Of a stretch of 34,718 nt of DNA, positions 27,632-34,718 are shown one piece after another. A program made the translations under genes and the position numbers. The notes below the pieces were generated by a model. It worked only from the letters and a program-made list of their open reading frames with translations. It was not told the DNA's origin and did not search any database. This DNA is from Anaerophaga thermohalophila str. Valhall (lineage in GTDB: Bacteria; Bacteroidota; Bacteroidia; Bacteroidales; Marinilabiliaceae), in NCBI RefSeq assembly GCF_000250735.1, contig NZ_AHZV01000299.1:1-34718 (forward strand), in the 5' to 3' direction. Positions within the stretch are counted from its first letter, which is position 1. Each line of letters begins with the position of its first letter.

Positions 27632-28680
27632 GAATAATGTTAGATATAGGGCATCCGGCACATGTTCACTATTTCAGAAATTTTATCCGGATCATGGAAT
27701 CACGCGGTCACCGGTTTCTGGTGACAGCCAGAGATCGTGAACATGTGAAGGGGTTGCTCCATTATTACGGCATTCCTTACGAGAACAGGGGTGAAGGAGG
27801 TAAATCACTTCCGGGGAAAATATGGTATCTTGTGGGTACTGCATGGGAGCAGTATAGGCGGGCCCGAAAATTCAAGCCCGACTTATTTGTCGATTTCAGT
27901 ACTATTTATTCTGGTCCCGCCGCCCGGATAACCGGAAAACCGTACATCACCTTTACCGATACGGAGAATACCAGAATTTACAGACGATTCATCGATCCTT
28001 TCTGTAAAAAGGTTTATACACCCTTATGCTTCAAAATGGATTTAGGGAGCCATCATCACAGATTCAACGGGTTAATGGAATTGGCTTACCTGCATCCCGA
28101 CTATTTTGAACCCGATCCTTCCATACTGGAAGAGATGAAGATAAAGCCGGAAGAGAGATTTGCCATAGTTCGGTTTGTTGATTGGATGGCTGTTCACGAC
28201 AGGGGAAAACATGGTTTCTCTGATCGAAGAAAAGTAGAGTTGGTCAGAGCTCTTGAACGGTATGGTCGTGTATTTATAAGCTCTGAGGGACCTTTGCCGG
28301 ACGAGCTGGAGGCTCAGCGCTTAAGGCTGGCCTCGCATAAAATTCATCATCTGTTGTTTTTCGCCACCGTGTTGGTTGGAGAAGGTGCTACAATGACTAC
28401 CGAAGCTGCTATTCTTGGAACTCCTGCCGTCTATTTGTCCGATTTCAGGCTGGGGAACCTGCTTTATCTGGAAAATAATTACGGTTTGGTGCTTAATTAC
28501 GGGACCACCGAGAAAGACCAGGCCATGGCATTGAAAAGTGCCGCCACTCTTCTTGGACGCCCGGGTACTAAAAGTAATGCTGCCCGTCAGTCAATGAAAA
28601 TACTGGAGGACCATATTGATGTGACCCGGTTTATGGTAGAAACCATTGAGCAGTTTGATGCCAATGTTCGTAAAAATTGA
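27628..28680 (+). CDS. DUF354 family protein, glycosyltransferase-like
   Basis: A 350-aa protein of the DUF354 family, which resembles GT-B enzymes such as UDP-GlcNAc 2-epimerase and MurG. Landmarks: MLDIGHPAHVHYFRNFIRIM (residues 4-23), DLFVDFSTIYSGPAARITGKPYITFTDTE, and VLVGEGATMTTEAAILGTPAVY (about 250-271), the nucleotide-sugar-binding half. It is common in archaeal and bacterial surface-glycan loci, but its reaction is not established. It overlaps the FemAB-like gene by 4 bp and is followed 38 bp on by asnB, so all are probably in one operon. No membrane helix: cytoplasmic. Confidence 0.85.
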   Translation: MRIMLDIGHPAHVHYFRNFIRIMESRGHRFLVTARDREHVKGLLHYYGIPYENRGEGGKSLPGKIWYLVGTAWEQYRRARKFKPDLFVDFSTIYSGPAARITGKPYITFTDTENTRIYRRFIDPFCKKVYTPLCFKMDLGSHHHRFNGLMELAYLHPDYFEPDPSILEEMKIKPEERFAIVRFVDWMAVHDRGKHGFSDRRKVELVRALERYGRVFISSEGPLPDELEAQRLRLASHKIHHLLFFATVLVGEGATMTTEAAILGTPAVYLSDFRLGNLLYLENNYGLVLNYGTTEKDQAMALKSAATLLGRPGTKSNAARQSMKILEDHIDVTRFMVETIEQFDANVRKN

Positions 28681-28718
28681 CCATGTCCTGTCCTTTACCC
28701 GTTTAAACAATTGAGAAA

Positions 28719-30593
28719 ATGTGTGGAATAACCGGAATATTAACCCAAAATGGAACCAGTGCCAATGAGGAAATTTGCAGGCAGATGACAAAGGTGCTGT
28801 CTCACCGCGGACCTGACGGAGAAGATGTTGTCTCCTTAGGGGCCGTTGCCCTTGGACATCGGAGGCTGGCCATTTTAGACCTGACCGGGACAGGGAGTCA
28901 ACCCATGGCTTCGGCAGACGGCAGGGTAGTGTTAACCTACAACGGCGAAGTCTATAATTTCCGGGAAATACGTGCTGTTCTGGAGGAGAACGGATATATT
29001 TTTCGTGGCAGTTCCGATACCGAGGTAGTTGTAAATGCACTTCATTTTTGGGGAACCAAAGCCATTGAGAAATTTAATGGCATGTTTGCCTTTGCCGCCT
29101 GGTTTAATGATGAGAAAAAGTTGATTCTTGCCCGCGATCGTTACGGCATTAAGCCGCTTTACTATATGCAGACAGAGAATTCTTTTCTGTTTGCCTCCGA
29201 AATAAAGTCTCTGCAACAGCATCCCGGATTCCGGTTTAAAGTGTCCAAAGATGCACTTATTGAATATTTTTCCTTTCAAAATATCTTAAGCGACCTCACT
29301 TTGTTTGAAGGGGTGAAACTTCTACCTGCCGGACATTACCTTGAGGTGCAGCCCGGTACTTCAGAAATAAACGAATATTGTTACTGGGATTTTGCCTTTC
29401 GACCGGTTTCTATGGATGCCGTTGAGGCTGAAAATGAGTTGCAAAGGTTGTTTGAAGAAGCGGTAGCCAGACAACTTGTCTCCGACGTGGAGGTAGGCGC
29501 CTATTTGAGTGGGGGTATGGATAGTGGCGGAATCACTTGTGTGGCCTCCAGGCAGTTTAAAAATCTGAAATCTTTTACTGCCGGTTTCGATCTTTCTTCC
29601 GCTTCAGGCATGGAGATTAATTTTGATGAGCGTGGACGCTCGGAGTATTTGTCGAATCTCTATAAAACCGAGCATTATGAAATAGTGCTGAAAGCCGGCG
29701 ATATGGAACGGGTCATGCCGGCTCTGACCACTCATCTCGAAGACCTTCGGGTGGGGCAGTCTTATCCAAACTTTTATATATCACGGTTGGCCGGACGATT
29801 TGTTAAAGTCTGCCTGTCGGGTGCAGGGGGCGATGAGCTGTTTGCCGGGTATCCCTGGCGCTATTATCACAATTCCCGGAATGGATACCACAATGGTTTC
29901 GCCGACAGTTATTTCAGATACTGGCAACGGTTGGTACCCGACGATCTGAGAGAAATCTTTTTTACCCCGGCTGTCAGGAAAATGATTGATTTTGAGCGAC
30001 CTGCGAGTGTTTTTCGGTCATTACTGACCAATGGTCAGGCCAATGTTAGTGACCGGTCACCGCAGACATATATTAATAACTCACTTTATTTTGAAAGTAA
30101 AACGTTTCTCCACGGCCTGCTATTGGTGGAGGACAAGCTAAGTATGGCCCATGGCCTCGAAACCCGTTTGCCGTTTCTGGACAATGATCTGGTGGATTTT
30201 GCCATGCAGGTTCCTGTGGAACTGAAACTTCGCGATTGGCAGAATATGGTGCATATCAATGAGAACGACCTGACAGGGAAAAAACAGGTGAAATCGCTGT
30301 CGACCGATGGAAAACTTCTGTTGCGGAAAATGTTGCAAAAATATGTGCCTGCCGATTATTGCAACGGCCATAAACAGGGCTTTTCGGCTCCTGATGCCAG
30401 CTGGTTTAAAGGAGAAAGCCTCAATTATATCAGAAGATTGTTGTACAACAAAGAGGCACGAATCTACGAATTTATCGATTTTGATGTAGCGCATCGCCTG
30501 ATGGAAGAACACATGAAAGGACAAAAAAACAACCGGCTGTTGATATGGTCACTTTTGAGTTTTGAATGGTGGCTCAGAATTTTTGGAAATTAA
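28719..30593 (+). CDS. asnB: Asparagine-synthetase-type glutamine amidotransferase
   Basis: A 624-aa two-domain enzyme. The N-terminal class II glutaminase domain starts MCGITGILTQNG, so Cys2 becomes the N-terminal nucleophile after Met removal; LSHRGPDGED, LAILDLTG and LTYNGEVYNFREIR follow. The C-terminal ATP-pyrophosphatase domain (about 220-600) has VGAYLSGGMDSGGI, the PP-loop, and GAGGDELFAGYPWRYY. Copies inside surface-polysaccharide loci are thought to amidate sugar carboxylates rather than make asparagine. Given its place between DUF354 and a glycosyltransferase, and a WbpE-like aminotransferase nearby, I favour amidation of a uronic or amino-uronic residue; plain AsnB activity is not excluded. 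Confidence 0.93.
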   Translation: MCGITGILTQNGTSANEEICRQMTKVLSHRGPDGEDVVSLGAVALGHRRLAILDLTGTGSQPMASADGRVVLTYNGEVYNFREIRAVLEENGYIFRGSSDTEVVVNALHFWGTKAIEKFNGMFAFAAWFNDEKKLILARDRYGIKPLYYMQTENSFLFASEIKSLQQHPGFRFKVSKDALIEYFSFQNILSDLTLFEGVKLLPAGHYLEVQPGTSEINEYCYWDFAFRPVSMDAVEAENELQRLFEEAVARQLVSDVEVGAYLSGGMDSGGITCVASRQFKNLKSFTAGFDLSSASGMEINFDERGRSEYLSNLYKTEHYEIVLKAGDMERVMPALTTHLEDLRVGQSYPNFYISRLAGRFVKVCLSGAGGDELFAGYPWRYYHNSRNGYHNGFADSYFRYWQRLVPDDLREIFFTPAVRKMIDFERPASVFRSLLTNGQANVSDRSPQTYINNSLYFESKTFLHGLLLVEDKLSMAHGLETRLPFLDNDLVDFAMQVPVELKLRDWQNMVHINENDLTGKKQVKSLSTDGKLLLRKMLQKYVPADYCNGHKQGFSAPDASWFKGESLNYIRRLLYNKEARIYEFIDFDVAHRLMEEHMKGQKNNRLLIWSLLSFEWWLRIFGN

Positions 30594-30600
30594 GATATAA

Positions 30601-31632
30601 ATGAACAAAGTGAAACAAGAGAAAAACCCCAGAGTATTTGTCGGCCCGGGTAATACTGCCGGTAATGCCCATTACATTGCCCGCTCGTTGCGTAAAGTGG
30701 GCGTTCATGCCCGGAGCTATTCCTACGAGAAGCATGAATTCGGTTATTCAACCGATAAGCTGGTTCTTCAGTTTCGTTCATTAAAAAGGAAGGGGGTCAT
30801 CAAGCTGATCAACAACCGGTTTGTATTACATCCTGTTAATGCCCTGATCAGATTTTTCTTTCTTTTATCTGTTCTTTTTCGTTACGATCTGTTCTATTTT
30901 ATTTCTCCCGTCACTTTTTTCCGGAATCATAACGATCTGGCCATATTGAAATTTTTCGGTAAGAGAGTTGCCTTTTTCTTTCCGGGCTGTGCCGAAAAGG
31001 ATCCGTACGACGAGCTGAATACCATGAAATACAGTTTTTGCTGGTATTGTACCGATATAAAAAAGCAGAGATTTTGTCTGTGTGACCGGCCGGAAAAGAA
31101 GAAAGCCCGAATCCGTAAGTTTGAAAAACATGCAGATTTTATTTTTTCAAGGCCCAGTACATCCGGCTATCTCAAAAGTCATGAAAAGGCATATCCTATG
31201 TGGCTCATGACCGATCCACCCGCCAATCCTGTTTCGCTTGAAAAGTTTGATGATTCTTCACCCGTTCGGATCATGCATTTCCCTTCTCACCGCGAGCTTA
31301 AAGGTACCAAATATGTGGAAGCGGCAATTTCTAAGCTTGGGGGTAAATATGAAATTGATTATATATCAAGACGAATGCCTAATCAGGAGGTGTTGAAAAA
31401 CCTTGAAAAAGCGCATATTCTTATCGATCAGTTTACACATACTTTCGGATTACTCTCGGTAGAAGGTCTTTCGAGGGGTTGCGTGGTTATTTGTCGCATC
31501 GAGAACTGGGCCCGCAAGAGTTATCCCGATTTACCTGTGGTGAGCTGCGATCCCGAAGACCTGGAGGAAACCATTGCAGGATTACTGGCAAGTCCCGAAA
31601 AAAATGAAAGAAATTGCGAAAAAATCTATTGA
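30601..31632 (+). CDS. GT4-like glycosyltransferase with a frameshifted C-terminus
   Basis: A 343-aa frame with a GT-B look: FVGPGNTAGNAHYIARSLRK, KRVAFFFPGCAEKDPYDEL and a four-cysteine segment CWYCTDIKKQRFCLC (perhaps metal-binding) in the first half; VRIMHFPSHRELKGTKYVEAA and HTFGLLSVEGLSRGCVVICR (donor site) in the second. The last 11 residues leave the family pattern. In the +1 frame the sequence runs KEIAKKSIEWYQRYATLDVV to a stop at 31706-31708, a normal C-terminal helix. Deleting one A from the run of seven at 31598-31604 joins the two, giving 368 aa. The catalytic domain is mostly kept, so it may still work. It follows asnB by 7 bp. Sugar specificity unknown. Confidence 0.8.
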   Translation: MNKVKQEKNPRVFVGPGNTAGNAHYIARSLRKVGVHARSYSYEKHEFGYSTDKLVLQFRSLKRKGVIKLINNRFVLHPVNALIRFFFLLSVLFRYDLFYFISPVTFFRNHNDLAILKFFGKRVAFFFPGCAEKDPYDELNTMKYSFCWYCTDIKKQRFCLCDRPEKKKARIRKFEKHADFIFSRPSTSGYLKSHEKAYPMWLMTDPPANPVSLEKFDDSSPVRIMHFPSHRELKGTKYVEAAISKLGGKYEIDYISRRMPNQEVLKNLEKAHILIDQFTHTFGLLSVEGLSRGCVVICRIENWARKSYPDLPVVSCDPEDLEETIAGLLASPEKNERNCEKIY

Positions 31633-31805
31633 ATGGTATCAGAGGTATGCCACGCTTGATGTGGTAGGAAACAGAATGTTGAAGGTCTTTACAAATAATA
31701 ACGTTTAGTATGTCCGATGAAACTTTAGTATCCCGGTGGACTTCAACGTTGGAAGTGTTAAGGGGTAAAGAGTAAGCAAAATCTGATAATTTAATGATCT
31801 TTTGA

Positions 31806-33470
31806 ATGAACAAAAATTATTGTAAAAAGCGTACAGTTTTCCGATTTGTTTTCTTTGCTATGGTGTTATCGGGGCAGGGTTTTTTATTGCAAGGACAACA
31901 TGTACCTGTGCATGTTGATAATCAAGGGATTTATGATTTTATAGATGAACTTGCCAATGAGGGGATTATTGATGTTAATACGATTGCAAAACCTTATAGC
32001 CGGTTGGAAATTACTGGTTTCCTGGCAGAAGCAGAAAAGAATGAAGATATTACTCGTCGCCAGCGCAGAGAGGTTGATTTCTATCTTCGCGATTTTGGCA
32101 GGGAATTGCCTTCTGAAGAATTAACCAACAAGCGTTTCGACCTTTTTTATTACAGCGATTCACTGTTTAGTTTAACGGTCAATCCTGTTTTAGGAGCAGG
32201 TGTCTTTTTGTCGGATGGAGCGGCCGGTTACTATCGCTACAATGGGGGAGAGATACATGGCTCTGTTGGGCAGCATTTTGGATTTTATGGAAGTTTACGC
32301 GACAATCACGAGTCGAAGGTAATAGGGGGAAGGTCTTTCTTAATACAAAAAAGAGGTGCGGTATATAAGAGCGATGATGAAGCCCGTGATTTCAGCGAAG
32401 CACGTGGAGGCCTGACCTGGTCGTGGGACTGGGGTCAAATAGGGCTGCACAAAGACCATTTTACCTGGGGGCATGGCTACAACGGTGCCAACATTTTTTC
32501 AGGCAACGTCCCTTCGCATGCCTTTATTTCTTTGAAGATCAATCCCGTTCCATGGTTTGAGCTGAGATACATACACGGCTGGCTGGTTTCGGAAGTTGTC
32601 GACAGTGTTCGTTCTTTCCGATATTATGACGGAACACGTGAAGTTTTTGCCGATAAATATTTGGCTGCCAATTTTTTGACTGTTCGCCCTGTTCCACGAT
32701 TGTATGTTTCCGCCGGAAATAGCATTGTTTATGCCGATACCCGTGTAAATCCGGCTTATCTGGTACCTTTTCTTTTTTACAAATCGGTGGATCATACCTA
32801 TAACGGTGCATCCAATGAAGTAGGACAAAATGCACAAATGTTTTTTGACATCAGCAGCCGGCAGTTGAAACATTTTCACCTCTATTCCACCATCTTTGTG
32901 GATGAGATATCTGTAAACAGGATGTTTGATAAAGAACAGCATTCCAATTATATAAGTGCAAAGGCTGGTGTGAGGATATCTGGTGTACCATCAGGTATGT
33001 CTTTTACGGCGGAATATACACGCACCAACCCGATGGTGTATCAGCATAAAATACCAACAACTACCTGGGAAAGTAATGGTTACAATATGGGGCATTATAT
33101 GAGAGACAACAGCGACGAATGGTTTTTTGAAGTCGGCTACCATCCTCTTCGCGGCGTGAATTTACAGTTGTCTTATTCTCATGCCCGGAAAGGTAAGGAT
33201 TATCAATCTATTCTGATCAATGGAGAGGAAGCCGGCCATCCGGAGATTAATCAGGAGGAACCGCGGTGGGGCCTGCCTTTCATGAATGAAGTCCGACTGA
33301 AAATGGATAAAATATCTTTGAAAGGCACGTGGCAGGTCATCAACGATGGTTATGTGTATTTTGGAATCGGATATAATAATTTTGAAGGTGTTGATACCGA
33401 AAAATATATTCCCCCGTTCTATCGCGACGGAGGTTTCTCGGGTTCATTTGGTGTGAATTACGGGTTCTGA
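31806..33470 (+). CDS. Capsule assembly Wzi-family outer-membrane protein
   Basis: A 554-aa protein with a signal peptide (FRFVFFAMVLSGQGFLLQG). The N-terminal part VHVDNQGIYDFIDELANEG, PYSRLEITGFLAEA and REVDFYLRDFGRE is the hallmark of Bacteroidota Wzi-family proteins; the rest alternates hydrophobic and polar residues as in an outer-membrane beta-barrel (for example FGFYGSLRDN, LTWSWDWGQIGLHKDHFTWG, VNLQLSYSHARKG), and it ends in a beta-strand with a terminal Phe (SGSFGVNYGF). In E. coli Wzi helps attach capsule to the cell surface; an attachment or export role is inferred here. It lies 97 bp beyond the restored end of the previous gene and 24 bp before the aminotransferase. Confidence 0.9.
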   Translation: MNKNYCKKRTVFRFVFFAMVLSGQGFLLQGQHVPVHVDNQGIYDFIDELANEGIIDVNTIAKPYSRLEITGFLAEAEKNEDITRRQRREVDFYLRDFGRELPSEELTNKRFDLFYYSDSLFSLTVNPVLGAGVFLSDGAAGYYRYNGGEIHGSVGQHFGFYGSLRDNHESKVIGGRSFLIQKRGAVYKSDDEARDFSEARGGLTWSWDWGQIGLHKDHFTWGHGYNGANIFSGNVPSHAFISLKINPVPWFELRYIHGWLVSEVVDSVRSFRYYDGTREVFADKYLAANFLTVRPVPRLYVSAGNSIVYADTRVNPAYLVPFLFYKSVDHTYNGASNEVGQNAQMFFDISSRQLKHFHLYSTIFVDEISVNRMFDKEQHSNYISAKAGVRISGVPSGMSFTAEYTRTNPMVYQHKIPTTTWESNGYNMGHYMRDNSDEWFFEVGYHPLRGVNLQLSYSHARKGKDYQSILINGEEAGHPEINQEEPRWGLPFMNEVRLKMDKISLKGTWQVINDGYVYFGIGYNNFEGVDTEKYIPPFYRDGGFSGSFGVNYGF

Positions 33471-33494
33471 TAATCAGCTAAAATTTAAATATTA

Positions 33495-34625
33495 ATGTCG
33501 AATACCCTAAACATACAGATGGTTGACCTTGTCGGTCAGTATCATAGGCTTAAGAAGGATATTGAGCCGGCTATGGAAAAAGTTGTGGGCGGAGGACAAT
33601 ATATTAACGGACCCGAAGTTCATGTTTTTTCGGGGGAGTTGGAACGTTATCTTGATGTGAAACATGTGATCCCCTGCGGTAACGGAACGGATGCTCTTCA
33701 GGCAGCGCTGATGGCACTTGACCTGCAGCCGGGAGATGAGGTTATTTCTTCCACGTTTTCATTCATTGCTTCGGTTGAGGCGGTTGCTCTGCTCGGTCTG
33801 AAACCGGTTTTGGTTGATGTTGATCCCGCAACTTACAATATTGATCCTGCTTCTGTGCGAGATGCCATTTCGGAACGAACAAAGGCAATTATTCCGGTTC
33901 ATTTGTTTGGACAGGGAAGTGCCATGAACGACATTATGCAGATTGCATGGGAAAATGATCTGTTTGTCATTGAAGATGCTGCTCAAAGCCTTGGCGCCCA
34001 TTTTTCTATGGACGGTAACAAGATGAAACTTGGAACCATTGGCCACATTGGGTGTACTTCGTTTTTCCCGACTAAAAACCTGGGTTGTTATGGCGATGGA
34101 GGGGCCTGTTTTACAAACGATGACGACATTGCTGAAAAACTCAGGATGATAGTTAACCATGGTGCCCGAAAGAAATATTTTAACGAACGTGTCGGTTTGA
34201 ATTCCAGGCTTGACACCCTTCAGGCGGCTGTTTTGAATGCAAAGCTGGGGCATCTTGACGATTTTATTGACAGGAGGCGCCGGGCAGCAGCAATCTATTT
34301 TGAGGCGTTGAAGGATGTCCCGTTTTTGCGTCTTCCCGGGCAGGGGAGAGGGGTCGATCACACTTTTAATCAGTTTACCGTGAGAGTGCCCGGCGGCCAG
34401 AGAGATAAGCTGAAGAAATACCTGAATGAGAATGGCATTCCTTCAATGATCTACTACCCATTGCCATTGCACCGGCAGCCTGTCTTTGCTCCTTATTGCC
34501 GCAACGGGATGTCGCTTCCGGTAGCTGAAATGATCTGCAGTGAAGTGCTTTCGTTGCCTATGCATACAGAGCTGACAGAGGAAGAATTATTGTATATAAC
34601 ACAAAAGATTAAGCAGTTTTCGTGA
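33495..34625 (+). CDS. DegT/DnrJ/EryC1 sugar aminotransferase, WbpE/WlbC-like
   Basis: A 376-aa PLP enzyme. The pyridoxal Lys is K194 in SFFPTKNLGCYGDGGA; D161 and Q164 lie in VIEDAAQSLGA; CGNGTDALQAAL binds the phosphate. The opening (GQYHRLKKDIEPAM, GGGQYINGPEV) and the close (YYPLPLHRQPVF, LPMHTELT) resemble WbpE/WlbC, which aminate UDP-2-acetamido-3-keto-glucuronate to the 3-amino sugar. If so, the polymer contains a 2,3-diamino uronic acid, but the partner dehydrogenase and acetyltransferase are not in the window. The reading could equally be another 3- or 4-aminotransferase of the family. It is the last plus-strand gene here. Confidence 0.92.
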   Translation: MSNTLNIQMVDLVGQYHRLKKDIEPAMEKVVGGGQYINGPEVHVFSGELERYLDVKHVIPCGNGTDALQAALMALDLQPGDEVISSTFSFIASVEAVALLGLKPVLVDVDPATYNIDPASVRDAISERTKAIIPVHLFGQGSAMNDIMQIAWENDLFVIEDAAQSLGAHFSMDGNKMKLGTIGHIGCTSFFPTKNLGCYGDGGACFTNDDDIAEKLRMIVNHGARKKYFNERVGLNSRLDTLQAAVLNAKLGHLDDFIDRRRRAAAIYFEALKDVPFLRLPGQGRGVDHTFNQFTVRVPGGQRDKLKKYLNENGIPSMIYYPLPLHRQPVFAPYCRNGMSLPVAEMICSEVLSLPMHTELTEEELLYITQKIKQFS

Positions 34626-34718
34626 AACGAGCATGACAAAAGAAAAGGATTGCCATTATAGATTAATAGATTTTTAGATATAAGATTTAAGATGAAACGA
34701 GCATGGGCAAGGATTGCC
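34624..34718 (+). repeat. Dispersed repeat: two GAAACGAGCATG units around a TAGATTTTTAGATATAAGAT core
   Basis: GAAACGAGCATG...AAGGATTGCC occurs at 34624-34654 and again at 34694-34718, with ATAGATTTTTAGATATAAG between. The array runs off the window end and starts within the stop codon of the aminotransferase. It mirrors 14741-14822 in the opposite orientation. Confidence 0.75.

Noticed and set aside
33759-34361. 200-codon open frame on the minus strand
   Set aside because: It is antisense to the aminotransferase and shows no recognisable motif or signal.

Overview
The window looks like a chromosomal segment of a Bacteroidota bacterium, most likely in or near the Bacteroidales/Marinilabiliales. 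The grounds are secreted GH20/GH95/GH2/GH29 enzymes with lipoprotein or signal peptides, promoter -7 elements of the TAnnTTTG type, no Shine-Dalgarno pattern before starts, a Wzi-family capsule porin, and a Bacteroidota-type sugar transferase. No rRNA, tRNA, CRISPR array or intact transposase was seen.

Region 1 (about 1-14.7 kb) is a glycan-utilisation locus. A LacI-type regulator (+) faces a long minus-strand run ending at a strong terminator (1581-1626). In transcription order the run is: N-acetylhexosamine-kinase-like protein, CBM9-like protein, GH29 alpha-fucosidase, a decayed probable sulfatase, GH2 beta-galactosidase, an internally deleted sulfatase, GH95 alpha-fucosidase and GH20 beta-hexosaminidase. 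Together they would strip fucose, galactose and HexNAc from a fucosylated, once perhaps sulfated, LacNAc- or mucin-like glycan and phosphorylate the HexNAc. No SusC/SusD pair is present, and both sulfatases are broken, so the locus seems to have lost desulfation.

Region 2 (14.7-16.5 kb) is metK, preceded by a good Bacteroidota promoter and a SAM-II-like riboswitch and followed by a clear terminator.

Region 3 (16.7-34.6 kb, plus strand) is a surface-polysaccharide locus: a soluble-looking sugar transferase, a Wzx flippase with a one-base frameshift, a Wzy-like polymerase and a GT2; then, after a minus-strand interruption, GT4, FemAB-like, DUF354, an asparagine-synthetase-like amidotransferase, another GT4-like gene (also frameshifted near its end), a Wzi capsule-assembly protein and a WbpE/WlbC-like sugar aminotransferase. 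This combination suggests a polymer with amino and possibly amidated or aminoacylated sugars. The interruption (21.6-25.3 kb) holds a small membrane protein, an oxidoreductase-like fragment, a stand-alone AICAR-transformylase domain protein and an AbgT-family p-aminobenzoyl-glutamate transporter.

Intergenic spaces are unusually rich in dispersed repeats. They include two 123-bp hairpin-type MITE-like copies in opposite orientation (28-150 and 22009-22131, about 97% identical) and at least three further small repeat families.
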